From Deltaproteobacteria bacterium (GTDB lineage: Bacteria; Desulfobacterota; Desulfarculia; Desulfarculales; Desulfarculaceae): 64,000 bases of DNA. The notes under the pieces are model-generated. The model searched no databases, was not told where the DNA came from, and worked only from the letters and a program-made list of their open reading frames with translations. Position 1 is the stretch's first letter; the number at the start of each line of letters is the position of its first letter. Positions 25,634-34,397 of the stretch are shown piece after piece. The position numbers were made by a program, and so were the translations under genes. The DNA is taken from contig JAHLLK010000022.1 of the NCBI GenBank assembly GCA_020444165.1, positions 1 to 64,000 on the forward strand, in the 5' to 3' direction.

Positions 25634-27649
25634 TTACTCCTTTGCTTCCTCCTGCCCCAATACCTCCCGCAGCTTCTGCAACAAGGACCGCGTGGTGTAG
25701 GGCTTTTGCAGGAAGCCCTCGGCCTCCTGGGGGCCGAAGCGCTTGTTGATCTCTTCCTGGTTGTACCCGCTGGTGAGGATTACCGGGATGCGGGGGGACA
25801 TGCCCCGGAGTTGGGCCAGCACCTCGCTGCCCGGCAGGTCGGGCATGGAGAGGTCCAGCACCACCACGTCGATCTCCCCCAAATGCCGGCTGAACTTGTC
25901 CAGGGCCTCCTGGCCGCCGCAGGCGGTGAACACCTGCATGCCCACCCGTTCCAGGCGCTGGCGGGCCACTTCCAGGAGGTACTCCTCGTCATCCACCACC
26001 AGGATGGCCCCAACCAGCCCGTACTCCGGGACGCTGCGCGGCACCGGGGGCAGGGCGGCCCGGCGCGGGCCCACGGGCAGCAGGAGGCGGAAGGTGGAGC
26101 CCTGGCCCGGCTGGCTGGCGATCTTGATGGCCCCCCGGTGGGAGCGCACGATGCCCAGGGTGGCGGCCAGGCCCAGGCCGCGGCCGGTGAACTTGGTGGT
26201 GAAGAAGGGGTCGAAGATTTTCTTGACCATGGCCGGGTCCATGCCCAAGCCGTTGTCGGTCACCTCCAGCCAGGCGTAGAGGTCGTCGGACTGGCTCTCG
26301 TAGAGGAAGGTGTCCTGCAAATAGGCCCGGTCGCAGTACATGAGCCCGGTGGAAATTTTGATCAGCCCGGGCTGGTCGCCGATGGCCTCGGCCGCGTTGG
26401 TGACCAGGTTCATGAACACCTGGTTGACCTGGCCGGAGTCGGCCATGACCGGCGGCAGGTTGTCGGCCAGTTCCAGTTGTATCTCCAGGCGGGGGGGCAG
26501 GGTGGCGTGCAAAAGGGAGGTCATCTCCCGCACCAGGGCCGAGAGGTCCAAGGGTTCCTTGACCGTGCGGCCCTTGCCGGAATAGGCCAGCATCTGGCCG
26601 GTCAGCTCCGAGGCCCGGCGGCTGATGCGGGCGATCTGCTCCAGGTTCTGTTGCAGCTTGGAGCCGGGCTCCAGCTCCAAAAGGGCCAGCTCGGCATAGC
26701 CCATGATCCCGGCCAGCAGGTTGTTGAAGTCGTGGGCCACCCCGCCGGCCACCAGCCCCAGGGTCTCCAGCTTCTGGAACTGCTGCATGCGGGTTTCCAG
26801 GGCGTGGCGCAGGCTCACGTCCTGCACCACGCTGTAGATGAGGCGCTGGTTGCCGAAATCAAAGGCCTGGCCCGCGGCTTCCACCTCCACGGTCTGGCCG
26901 TCCACCCCCAGATAGCGCTGGGGGGCCAGGGGCACGGAAATCTCTCCGGACCACAGGTCCTTGATGCGCTGGCGCACCGTGTCGTGGTGGTCGGGGTGCA
27001 CGAAATCCAACAGCGGCCGCCCCACCACCTGCTCGGGCCGGCTGGCGCCCAGGAGCTTCAGGGTGGCGATGTTGGCGTAGAAGATGGTCTCGCCGTCGTG
27101 CAGCATGATGGCGGCGGGGGAATTGGTCACCAGGCTCTTGAAGCGGGCCTCGCTCTCGGCCATTTGGCGGCGGGCCTTCTCCTGGGCGGTGACGTCCTCC
27201 ACCAGGGACAAGAGGGATTCCAGGCGGCCGTCAGCATCCAGGCGGGCGGTGCAGTGCCATTGGCACCACCGCACCTCGCCGTCCTTGGTGTAGTTGCGGC
27301 ACAGGGTGCTCACGTGGGGGTGATGGCCGTCCAGGAGGGCATCGGTCATGCGGGCCACGGCCGGCAGGTCTTCCTCGCAGAAGAAACGCCAACCGCCCAA
27401 GGTTTTGCCCATGACCTCGGGCGCGGACCAACCGAAAAGCGTCGTGGCGGTGGGGGACCAGCTCTGGACCTCCAGGTCCTGGTTCCAGGCGATGCAGGCC
27501 AAGGGCGAGTGAGCCAGATGAAAGGTGAGGCTTTCCAGCAGGCTGGCCTGCTCTCGCAGGGCCGCCTCCCGGGACGAGGGGACGGGAATTTCTTCCGGCG
27601 TGGCAGCGGGTTCGGCTGCTTGCACGGCAATGGGCGCCTTGACGGCCAT
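25634..27649 (-). CDS. Hybrid PAS sensor histidine kinase with receiver domain
   Basis: A 671-residue soluble two-component kinase. Order: PAS at about 40-160 (FHLAHSPLACIAWN, GWSAPEVMGKTL, then a PAC region WCQWHCTARLD); second PAS at about 165-285 (RFKSLVTNSPAAIMLHDG); HisKA with phospho-His in GGVAHDFNNLLAGIMGYAEL; HATPase with NLVTNAAEAI (N box), TDNGLGMD (G1), FTTKFTGRGLGLA; and a C-terminal receiver with ILVVDDEE, the phospho-accepting Asp in VVVLDLSMPD, and the late Lys in LQKPY. There is no membrane segment, so the signal is cytoplasmic. No DNA-binding partner is adjacent. The 3' end faces repeat copy E. Confidence 0.95.
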   Translation of the reverse strand: MAVKAPIAVQAAEPAATPEEIPVPSSREAALREQASLLESLTFHLAHSPLACIAWNQDLEVQSWSPTATTLFGWSAPEVMGKTLGGWRFFCEEDLPAVARMTDALLDGHHPHVSTLCRNYTKDGEVRWCQWHCTARLDADGRLESLLSLVEDVTAQEKARRQMAESEARFKSLVTNSPAAIMLHDGETIFYANIATLKLLGASRPEQVVGRPLLDFVHPDHHDTVRQRIKDLWSGEISVPLAPQRYLGVDGQTVEVEAAGQAFDFGNQRLIYSVVQDVSLRHALETRMQQFQKLETLGLVAGGVAHDFNNLLAGIMGYAELALLELEPGSKLQQNLEQIARISRRASELTGQMLAYSGKGRTVKEPLDLSALVREMTSLLHATLPPRLEIQLELADNLPPVMADSGQVNQVFMNLVTNAAEAIGDQPGLIKISTGLMYCDRAYLQDTFLYESQSDDLYAWLEVTDNGLGMDPAMVKKIFDPFFTTKFTGRGLGLAATLGIVRSHRGAIKIASQPGQGSTFRLLLPVGPRRAALPPVPRSVPEYGLVGAILVVDDEEYLLEVARQRLERVGMQVFTACGGQEALDKFSRHLGEIDVVVLDLSMPDLPGSEVLAQLRGMSPRIPVILTSGYNQEEINKRFGPQEAEGFLQKPYTTRSLLQKLREVLGQEEAKE

Positions 27650-28225
27650 GGGTCACGGCTCTCCGGCGGCGTTAGGGATCAAGGGCCTGGTGTTGGACGG
27701 CAAGCTGCCAAAAAGGCCACCCCCCGCGGCCATGCTGGTTGGGGATACGTAAATTCGCCAGTCATCCCGGGGCGAAACCAGACGTCCGGCCAACGCCCGG
27801 CCGCCACCAGCCACGCCCGGGGAGGCGCGGCCGGTCCGGCCCCGCTTCCTGCGCTCCGGAGGGGCGGGGCGCCTGGGCCCGCTGCCGGCACCCGCGGCCG
27901 GGAGGCGTCTGGTCGCCTTTTAGAAATATAGCATATTGAGAGCCTTGCACGGGGCGTCCTGCCCCATGCAATGTCGGCGTGGGAAAATAGTGACTCCACC
28001 CCAGCAAGCAGAACTTGCCGGGGGCCCGGGTTTTGCCAAGCCTCACAAATTGCAAGCTTTTTGAAGCATGCAATTTGGCGGGCCATCCTTGGCCCGCATC
28101 GGCCATTGCCTGCCGCAATCATGTTTCACAGCCAGTTTTGATATAAATTCAACATGAGTTATGTGTTTCACCATGCAATGACCTCATATATTTAGTATCG
28201 GGCAGGCAAATGCGAACCGCTGCCA
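27650..28225. other. Upstream region of the kinase containing repeat copy C
   Basis: The part next to the kinase start (27650-27930) shows no gene. The rest is repeat copy C followed by a plus-strand terminator that overlaps the end of the endonuclease V gene. Confidence 0.5.
27932..28189 (-). repeat. Modular hairpin repeat, copy C (258 bp)
   Basis: It aligns with copy B over its full 258 bp without net length change and with about 16 differences by eye. Most hairpins are kept. The CTTGGCAAAA arm has decayed to CGTGGGAAAA, and the CAAATTGC stem has one mismatch, so this copy is slightly degenerate. Confidence 0.85.
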
Positions 28226-28242
28226 TCAGCGGCGGTTTTTTT
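28215..28242 (+). terminator. Plus-strand terminator behind repeat copy C
   Basis: AACCGCTG-CCAT-CAGCGGCGGTT ends in seven T. It faces away from the endonuclease V gene, whose stop codon it overlaps, and would end a transcript coming through repeat C. Confidence 0.6.
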
Positions 28243-28930
28243 CCTCGGCCCCGCGGCCCCTTCCGCAAAGCCGGGAGGCCGCCTGGTGAGCCAGGCGCAA
28301 GGGGCGGGGCTCCCGGAAGCCTTCGTGGCAGGCCAGGGTGTAAGCCAGCGCGGTGGCCAGGCTGACCCGGTGGCCCGGGGAAACGAACAGGGGGCGCACC
28401 CGGTCCCGGGTGCGGAGCACCGCGCCCACCACCACGCCCCGGTAGGTCAGGGGGCTCTGGTCGCCGCGGTGGGGCCCCGGCTCCTGGTAATCCCCCACCA
28501 GCCGGCTCTTGGCCACCCCGATGGTGGGCAGCCCGCTCTGCACCCCCACGTGGCAGGCCAGGCCCAGGCCCCGGGGATGGGCCAGGCCTTGGCCGTCCAA
28601 AAACAGGAGATCGGGCGGGCGGGACAGGCCGGCCAGGGCCGCCAACACGGCCGGGGCCTCGCGGAAGGAAAGATAGCCCGAGCGATAGGGAAAAGGGGAG
28701 GGCAGGCGGGCCGTGGCGGTCTCCACCAGCTCCAGGCCCGGGAAGGTGAGGAGCACCACCGCGGCGCGGGCCTCGTGGTCGTCACGGGGGTAGTGCACGT
28801 CGGCCCCGGCCACCCAGGCCGGCGGGGTCAGGCGGTCAATGGTCTCCACCCGCCGGGCCAATTCCTCCTGGCAGGCCCGGGCTTGGGCCAGGTTTTCCGG
28901 GGTCGCGGCCAGGCCGTCGGGCACGGGCAT
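28226..28930 (-). CDS. nfi: Endonuclease V (deoxyinosine 3'-endonuclease)
   Basis: A 234-residue DNA repair nuclease that nicks the second phosphodiester 3' to deoxyinosine. Catalytic acid residues are visible in VAGADVHYPRD (the D43-equivalent) and DLLFLDGQGLAHPRGLGLACHVG; the lysine of TIGVAKSRLVGD follows. FREAP and SPGHRVSLATAL are conserved family segments. ATG 28930 lies two bases after the stop of the CDF transporter gene, so the two form an operon. No own SD is clear, which fits coupling. Confidence 0.94.
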   Translation of the reverse strand: MPVPDGLAATPENLAQARACQEELARRVETIDRLTPPAWVAGADVHYPRDDHEARAAVVLLTFPGLELVETATARLPSPFPYRSGYLSFREAPAVLAALAGLSRPPDLLFLDGQGLAHPRGLGLACHVGVQSGLPTIGVAKSRLVGDYQEPGPHRGDQSPLTYRGVVVGAVLRTRDRVRPLFVSPGHRVSLATALAYTLACHEGFREPRPLRLAHQAASRLCGRGRGAEEKNRR

Positions 28931-28932
28931 GC

Positions 28933-29856
28933 TCAGTCTTCGTGGTCCGGTGGGGCGTGGTCCAGGCCGGTGGGATGGTCCGGGTCCACGTGCACCAGGA
29001 CCTGGCCGGAGTCCTCCACCCGGTCCAGGATGCAGTGCTCCACGTTTTTGGCGATCTCGTGGCCCTGGGCCACGGTGAGGCCGCCGTTGACCAGGACGTG
29101 CACCTGGATCTGCAACAGCCCGCCGGAGCTGCGCACCTTGAGGTCGTGGTACTCCATCACCCCGCTCACCGAGGTGATGCAGTTCTCGATGTGGGCCTGG
29201 GTCTCGCTGTCGGGCGCGGTGTCCACGATCTCTTTCAGCGAGGCCCACAGCACATCCACCCCCACCTTGAAGATGAAGAAGGACACCACCAGGGCGGCAT
29301 AAGCGTCCAGGATGTGCCACTCCGGCCGGATCTGGGCGCCCAACAGGCCGATGAACACCGCCACCGAGGACAAGGCGTCGGAGCGGTGGTGCCAGGCGTT
29401 GGCCACCACGGCGGGACTCTTGATGCGCCGGCCCACGATGACCGTGTACTGGTAGAGGATTTCCTTGATGAGGATGGAGACTGCCGCGCCGGCCAGGGCC
29501 AGCCAGGTGGGGTTGGTCTGCCGGTGGTGATAGATGTCCGAGCCGGACTCCACCCCCAGGAAGACCGCCACGGCCAAGAGGGCCAAGCCCACCACGGTGG
29601 AGGAGAGGGTCTCGATCTTGCCGTGGCCAAAGGGGTGGCGGTCGTCCGGCGCCGCGCGGCCGGCGGCCAGCCCCACCAGCACCACCGCGTCGGTGATGAA
29701 GTCCGACACCGAATGCACCGCGTCGGCGATCATGGCCTGGCTGTGGCCGTAGATGCCGGCCAGGAATTTGAGGACGATCAAGAAGCTGTTGGCCAACACC
29801 CCGATCCAGGTGATGCGCTGGCCGTCCCGTTTGCCATCTTGGCGATCGTCAGCCAT
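28933..29856 (-). CDS. Cation diffusion facilitator transporter
   Basis: A 307-residue inner-membrane divalent metal exporter. Six membrane helices can be placed in residues 15-210. Metal-site motifs are MIADAVHSVSDF (helix 2) and NAWHHRSDALSS (helix 5), plus HPFGHGKIE before helix 3. The C-terminal cytoplasmic domain has SVSGVMEYHDLKVRSSG and ends His/Asp-rich. The HxxxD motif type does not fix Zn against Mn or Fe. It is the first gene of the pair with nfi. Confidence 0.94.
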   Translation of the reverse strand: MADDRQDGKRDGQRITWIGVLANSFLIVLKFLAGIYGHSQAMIADAVHSVSDFITDAVVLVGLAAGRAAPDDRHPFGHGKIETLSSTVVGLALLAVAVFLGVESGSDIYHHRQTNPTWLALAGAAVSILIKEILYQYTVIVGRRIKSPAVVANAWHHRSDALSSVAVFIGLLGAQIRPEWHILDAYAALVVSFFIFKVGVDVLWASLKEIVDTAPDSETQAHIENCITSVSGVMEYHDLKVRSSGGLLQIQVHVLVNGGLTVAQGHEIAKNVEHCILDRVEDSGQVLVHVDPDHPTGLDHAPPDHED

Positions 29857-30039
29857 GGACTCTCCCTGCCCTGCCGGATTTGGCTTTTCCTTTACCGCCC
29901 GGGGGCGGCGGGGGCAAGCCCAATTTGGGGAAAGCTAGGTGCGGTATATCCTAGCTTGAGGTTGTGGTATAAGGAAGGGTCTGCCGTTCTGAGCCCGGCT
30001 GTCGTGGCCCCAGCCCTCACCAGCGAAAGGAGTGAACCG

Positions 30040-30597
30040 ATGTCCCCTCCCCATGCGATGCGCCTGGCTTGCCTGGCCGCTCTCCTGGTCCTGGCCTGGC
30101 CCGGTCCGGGCCTGTGGGCCGACGGGCGCCACGAGCGGGAGGAACGGGAGCACCAGGAAAGGCACGGGCGGAGCCGCTCCGGGGCCGCGGTGAACCCCCT
30201 GTACCAGGAACGTTGCGGCGGCTGCCACCTGGCCTACCAGCCCTGGCTCCTGCCCGTGGCCTCCTGGAACCTCCTCCTGGGCCGCCTGCCGGAGCATTTC
30301 GGGGAGCAGGTGGAGCTGAGCCCGGCGGACCGGCAGAGCCTGGGGGCGTACCTCGCCGCCGAGGCGGTCGACCAGGCCTCCGGGGAGATCCCCCGCAAGA
30401 TCAGGCGCCGCCTGGGGAGCGGCGTGCCGGAACGCATCACCGAGTCCGCCTACTGGCGGCACAAGCACGAGGACGACGACCTGCCGGCGGGGGTTTTCGC
30501 CCGCAAATCCGTGGGCAGCCCGGCCAACTGCCAGGCCTGCCACCCCGGGGCCGCCCAGGGCGACTACGACGACGATCGGGTGCGCATCCCCCAATAA
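30040..30597 (+). CDS. Secreted diheme cytochrome c
   Basis: A 185-residue exported cytochrome. Signal peptide MRLACLAALLVLAWPGPGLWA follows a six-residue lead; a linker rich in His, Glu and Arg comes next. Heme sites are CGGCH (about 50) and CQACH near the C-terminus, as in the dihaem cytochrome c (DHC) family. The conserved LPVASWNLLLGRLPEHFGEQ lies between them. Such proteins usually donate electrons to membrane cytochrome b partners; none is adjacent. ATG 30040 has AAAGGAG upstream. A short CTAGG ... CCTAG inverted repeat at 29936-29955 lies in the promoter area. Confidence 0.88.
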   Translation: MSPPHAMRLACLAALLVLAWPGPGLWADGRHEREEREHQERHGRSRSGAAVNPLYQERCGGCHLAYQPWLLPVASWNLLLGRLPEHFGEQVELSPADRQSLGAYLAAEAVDQASGEIPRKIRRRLGSGVPERITESAYWRHKHEDDDLPAGVFARKSVGSPANCQACHPGAAQGDYDDDRVRIPQ

Positions 30598-30627
30598 CCC
30601 GGGGTTGGCGCGGCGGCCGGTCCCCGC

Positions 30628-30829
30628 CTAGCAGGATGTTGAAAAAGTCCCTCCATGGCCTTTTTCAACCAAACTTGACAAAAGCGTGGTTTTGTCAAGT
30701 TTTACAAATTGCTTGCTTTTTCAAAGCCGCGCAATTTGGCGCGCCCTCCCGGGGGTCCCCAAACAAGCTGTAGCTTGTTTGGGGTGGTCCCTGGCGCGCC
30801 TGGCAGGCTGTTTTTCAACAGCCTGCTAG
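30628..30829 (-). repeat. Modular hairpin repeat, copy F, bounded by CTAG
   Basis: Plus-strand order: GTTGAAAAAG/CTTTTTCAAC; AACTTGACAAAA/TTTTGTCAAGTT; CAAATTGCTTGCTTT/AAAGCCGCGCAATTTG; GGCGCGCC ... GGCGCGCC enclosing an extra CCCCAAACAAGCT/AGCTTGTTTGGGG hairpin; GGCAGGCTGTT/AACAGCCTGC. CTAG stands at both ends (30628 and 30826). The right end supplies the TAG stop of the acetyltransferase gene. Relative to copy E two stems differ by paired changes. Confidence 0.85.
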
Positions 30830-31335
30830 TCCATGATCAAGCGCATGGTTTCGGGGGCGGAGGCAAACCCGAACTTCTCATACACCGGCCGTCCGGCCGG
30901 GCTGGCGTGCAGGAGCACCCGGCGGACGCCCTGGCGCCGGCACTCCTCCAACAGGCGCTGCACCAGCCTTTGGGCGCATTGCCGGTTCCGGTGGGCGGGG
31001 GCGGTGTAGATGCTGTGCAGATAGCCCACCCGCGAGGCCAGGTCCAGGGGGTTGGGGGTCAGGCTGAGCCAGGACACGGCCCCGCTGGCGATGCCCTGGC
31101 CCCCCTCCTCGATGAGCCAGGCCTGGCACACCCCCTGGGTCAGCTCCGCGCCCAGCTTGGCGGCGTAGGCCTGGCCCAGGGCGTCCTCCCGTTCCGGGGG
31201 CAGGGCCTGGCCTCTCTGCTCCCAGATCTCCCGGAACATGGCCACGTGATGCCCCACCAAAAGGGCCAGGTCGCCCGGGGAGGCCGGGCGCAAGGTCCCG
31301 GCCGGCTCCGGCGGCGGGGGGCTAGTTGGCGGCAT
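30826..31335 (-). CDS. GNAT-family N-acetyltransferase
   Basis: A 169-residue acetyl-CoA-dependent acetyltransferase. The core shows TLRPASPGDLALLVGHHVAMFREI at the N-terminus, WLIEEGGQGIASGAVSW (beta strand pair), and the acetyl-CoA-binding segment GYLHSIYTAPAHRNRQCAQRLVQRLLEE, ending in YEKFGFASAPETMRLIM. ATG 31335 is chosen over the open-frame start because AGGAG lies 8 nt upstream. The TAG stop is part of repeat copy F, so the original C-terminus may have been a few residues different. Substrate unknown. Confidence 0.88.
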   Translation of the reverse strand: MPPTSPPPPEPAGTLRPASPGDLALLVGHHVAMFREIWEQRGQALPPEREDALGQAYAAKLGAELTQGVCQAWLIEEGGQGIASGAVSWLSLTPNPLDLASRVGYLHSIYTAPAHRNRQCAQRLVQRLLEECRRQGVRRVLLHASPAGRPVYEKFGFASAPETMRLIMD

Positions 31336-31509
31336 GATTTGCAGTCTCCTGGCAGCCTGCTTTGTCAAGGCCGGCTGGCTCGGACATTTCATGGGTCCGG
31401 GTGACCAGTTGGACAAGGACCTTATTTGGTTAATTTTTTCAGCAGATTACCTCGGGTTTTTCAGATCGTGCTTGGCCACCCGGCCCCCGGTCCACCTGAA
31501 ATATCCCGG

Positions 31510-32256
31510 CTAGTGCCGCAGGCTCTCCAGTTGTTCGGTCAACCGCGGCAGCACCTCCGAGGCCGGGGCGTGGATGCTCAGGTCGGCCACGGCGCCGGTC
31601 AGGGGGCTGGGCTCCAGGTTGATCTCCACCACCTTGGCCCCGGCCTGTTTGGCCAGGCCGGGCAGATAGCTGGCCGGGGCCACCATGGCCGAGGTGCCCA
31701 CCACCAGCATGCACTGGCAGCTCTGGGCCGTGGCCATGGCGGTGAGGGCCGCCCGCTGGGGGATGGGCTCGCCGAAGAACACCACGTCGGGCTTGATGAG
31801 GCCGCCGCAGGCGCAGCGGGGCGGCATCTGGGCAAAGACCAAGCTGCTGCGGGAGACCTGACGGCCGCAGGAGAGGCAAACGAGCCGCCGGCCCGAGCCA
31901 TGGAACTCCACCACCCGGCGGTGGCCCGCGGCCTGGTGCAGGCCGTCGATGTTCTGGGTGACCAGGCAGTGCAGATGGCCCATGGCCTCCAAGCGGGACA
32001 GGGCCTGGTGGGCGGCGTTGGGCTGGGCGCCCAAAACCAGGGCCTCCAGTTCCCGCAGCATGTCCCAGACCTTGACCGGGTCGGCCATAAAGGCGTCGAT
32101 GGAGGCGTACTCCATGGGGTCGTAGCGCTCCCACAGGCCCTGGTTGCCCCGGAAGGCCGGAATGCCGCTGTCCACGCTGATGCCCGCCCCGGTGAGCGCC
32201 ATTACCACTTCCGCTTCCCTAAGCCACTGAGCCGCCTGGTCGATCAGGTCCTGCAT
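31510..32256 (-). CDS. Sir2-family NAD-dependent protein deacylase
   Basis: A 248-residue sirtuin that removes acyl groups from lysine using NAD+. Visible motifs: LTGAGISVDSGIPAFRG, VTQNIDGLHQAAG, catalytic His in VEFHGSG, and a Zn site built from CLSCGRQ and RCACGG. IKPDVVFFGE and VVGTSAMVAPA complete the Rossmann fold. Length is normal. It lies 174 bp upstream of the acetyltransferase gene in the same direction. A pairing of acetyltransferase and deacetylase is attractive but unproven. Confidence 0.95.
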   Translation of the reverse strand: MQDLIDQAAQWLREAEVVMALTGAGISVDSGIPAFRGNQGLWERYDPMEYASIDAFMADPVKVWDMLRELEALVLGAQPNAAHQALSRLEAMGHLHCLVTQNIDGLHQAAGHRRVVEFHGSGRRLVCLSCGRQVSRSSLVFAQMPPRCACGGLIKPDVVFFGEPIPQRAALTAMATAQSCQCMLVVGTSAMVAPASYLPGLAKQAGAKVVEINLEPSPLTGAVADLSIHAPASEVLPRLTEQLESLRH

Positions 32257-32306
32257 GCGTCATCCTTTGCGTCCGGGAGTGTGCCTCGCGGCTGGGCCCG
32301 GCGGGG

Positions 32307-34397
32307 TTATTTGGCCGCCCCTGCGAAAGCCTCCAGGTTCAGCCCGGCCAGCAGGCGGGAGAGCTCCGCGGCCAGGTGGGCCAGCTCCGGTTCGCCGCCC
32401 AGGGCCGCATCCGGGGCCAGGAGCTCCGGCCGGCCGTGGGCCACCAGGGCCAGCTCCCGGGCGGCCTGGGCCCGCTTTTGTTCGGCCAGGGCCCGGCGCG
32501 CCGGGGCCAGGGCGGGTTCCCCGGGGCCGGCGGCCGCGGCCGCGGCTTGGCCCTTGGCCACCATCACTTTCATGATCTTACCCAAAATCTGCATCTTGGG
32601 GTCCCGCTGTTTCAGCAGGAGAGGCTGCAAGCGCCGGGCAAAGGCCAGCACCGGCCCGGAGGCGTAGCGGTCGAAATTCAGGAAATAGCCGGGCAGGCTC
32701 TGGCCCATGGTCAAAAGGAGCTTCACCGCCTCCCGGTCCTGGCCGGCGCCGATGAGCCCCTCCAGGCGGCGGCCGGCCTGGCGGCAGGTGGCGTCCTGGG
32801 GATCGCCGGAAGGGCCCTCGCTGGCCCTGGGGCGGAAAAGCTGCCTCCCGGTGCGGAATACCGGCAACATCACGGTATTGCGGTAGAAGTTGGGGTCCCG
32901 GATCAGGGTGGGGGTGGTCACCAAGGCCGCCAGGGCGTTGGCCAGGCTCTCCTTTTCCAGTTCGCGGTACCCGGGCGAGTCCGGGGCCTTCAAATCCAGG
33001 GCCTGGGTGGCCTGGGCCACGGCCAGGTTGAAGCGGGCCACCCCGGCGAAGCTGGGCCCCAGTTGCAGCAGCTTTTGATAACAGCGCACGGCCCGGCCGG
33101 GGTCGCCCCGCCGGCGGAGCTGGGTGCCCAGGTAGTTGAGTTTGGTGCAGGCGTCCTCGAACAGCTCGGGGTGGCCGGCCGCCTGCAGGAGCAGCGCCTC
33201 GGCCCGGTCGTAATCGCCCTCCAAAAAGGCCAACAGCCCCAGTTGCACCAGGAGCCGGCCGCCGGTGGCCGCGCTCCCGGCCGCCGGGCCCAGGGCCTTC
33301 TGGGCCAGGCCCAACAGGGCCTGCACCTGGGGATGGTCCCGGCCGCAGGCCTCGGTCATGCCCGAGGTGAGCATGGCGTCCACGATGTGGGCCGTGGCCT
33401 CCAGGCGCTTGGCCTCGTTTTGGGAGGGGATGGTGGCGGCCTTGCTCAGGGCGGTCTCGAAATTGATCACCGCCTCGCCCAAAAGCTCGTCCACCTTGCT
33501 CTGATCCACGGGTTGGCGCTGGGCCCGACGCTGGGCCAAATAGTCCTTCACCTGGGCCACCCGAAGCATCCCGATCTCCTGGTTGGGCGCGGGCAGGCCC
33601 GAGGCCACGGCCTCGGCGTCGCGGAACATCTGGAAGGCCGGGGCGTACTTCTTTTTCTTCACCAACAGCCGCCCGCCTTCCAGGTAGGCGTCGGGGTCGC
33701 TGGGCAGGATCTCGGTGCAGCGGCGGCACATGGCCACCGCCCGGTCGAAGTCGCCCACCGACTTCAGCCGGTCCACCTCCTGCATCAGCTCTTCCACTTC
33801 GGCCCGGAGCGCCTTCAGCTCCTCGGCGGTGCGGTAATCCTTGAAATGGGCGAGCTGGTTGTCCTTTTGCAGGAAGAAATCCACCAGGAGATCGTAGACC
33901 TCCTGCATGCGCTCCTCCTGGCGCAGGTCCCGAGGCTGGTGGGGGCTCTGCTCCCGCAGCATGAAGGCCCCCAGCACCCCGTAGGGGATGAGGTCCTGGA
34001 TGAGCTGCATGCGTTTGCCCGCGTCCTGGACCGCCTCGAACACCGGCACGCATTTGGCCATGATCTTCTGGTGCTCGGGGGTGCGCTGGGTCAGGAACTC
34101 GGAGAGGTCGTCGAAGAACTCCAGCAGATGCACCACCGTGTGCACCACCCCGGAGGAGTCCTTCACGTGCCGGGTGGGGGGGTTGGCCAGGACCAGGCCG
34201 TCAAACTCCAGCAGGGTGTCGGCCAATTGATGCACCGCGGCCAGATAGTCCGGGGGCACGTTGCCGGCCACCACGCTGGTGAAGCCGAACTTCTTGAGGA
34301 TCACCAGGAGCTGTTTCAACAGCTCCCCATCCAGGATATAAAGCAGGATGGGGGCGTTGAGATAGGGGCCCAAAGCTGAGGATTTGGCTAAGGACAT
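32307..34397 (-). CDS. Large TPR-like cytoplasmic protein
   Basis: A 696-residue protein without signal peptide or membrane helices. The first 110 residues (LLYILDGELLKQLLVILKKFGFTSVVAGN) resemble a degenerate response-regulator-like fold, without the phospho-acceptor Asp pocket being clear. The central part has TPR-type helices: FDRAVAMCRRCTEILPSDPDAYLEGGRLL, DYDRAEALLLQAAGHPELFEDA, DPGRAVRCYQKLLQLGPSFAGVARFNLA. The end is Ala-rich and helical. I do not recognise a named family beyond TPR. The SD before 34397 is weak. It ends 50 bp before the Sir2 gene and may be cotranscribed with it. Confidence 0.7.
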   Translation of the reverse strand: MSLAKSSALGPYLNAPILLYILDGELLKQLLVILKKFGFTSVVAGNVPPDYLAAVHQLADTLLEFDGLVLANPPTRHVKDSSGVVHTVVHLLEFFDDLSEFLTQRTPEHQKIMAKCVPVFEAVQDAGKRMQLIQDLIPYGVLGAFMLREQSPHQPRDLRQEERMQEVYDLLVDFFLQKDNQLAHFKDYRTAEELKALRAEVEELMQEVDRLKSVGDFDRAVAMCRRCTEILPSDPDAYLEGGRLLVKKKKYAPAFQMFRDAEAVASGLPAPNQEIGMLRVAQVKDYLAQRRAQRQPVDQSKVDELLGEAVINFETALSKAATIPSQNEAKRLEATAHIVDAMLTSGMTEACGRDHPQVQALLGLAQKALGPAAGSAATGGRLLVQLGLLAFLEGDYDRAEALLLQAAGHPELFEDACTKLNYLGTQLRRRGDPGRAVRCYQKLLQLGPSFAGVARFNLAVAQATQALDLKAPDSPGYRELEKESLANALAALVTTPTLIRDPNFYRNTVMLPVFRTGRQLFRPRASEGPSGDPQDATCRQAGRRLEGLIGAGQDREAVKLLLTMGQSLPGYFLNFDRYASGPVLAFARRLQPLLLKQRDPKMQILGKIMKVMVAKGQAAAAAAGPGEPALAPARRALAEQKRAQAARELALVAHGRPELLAPDAALGGEPELAHLAAELSRLLAGLNLEAFAGAAK

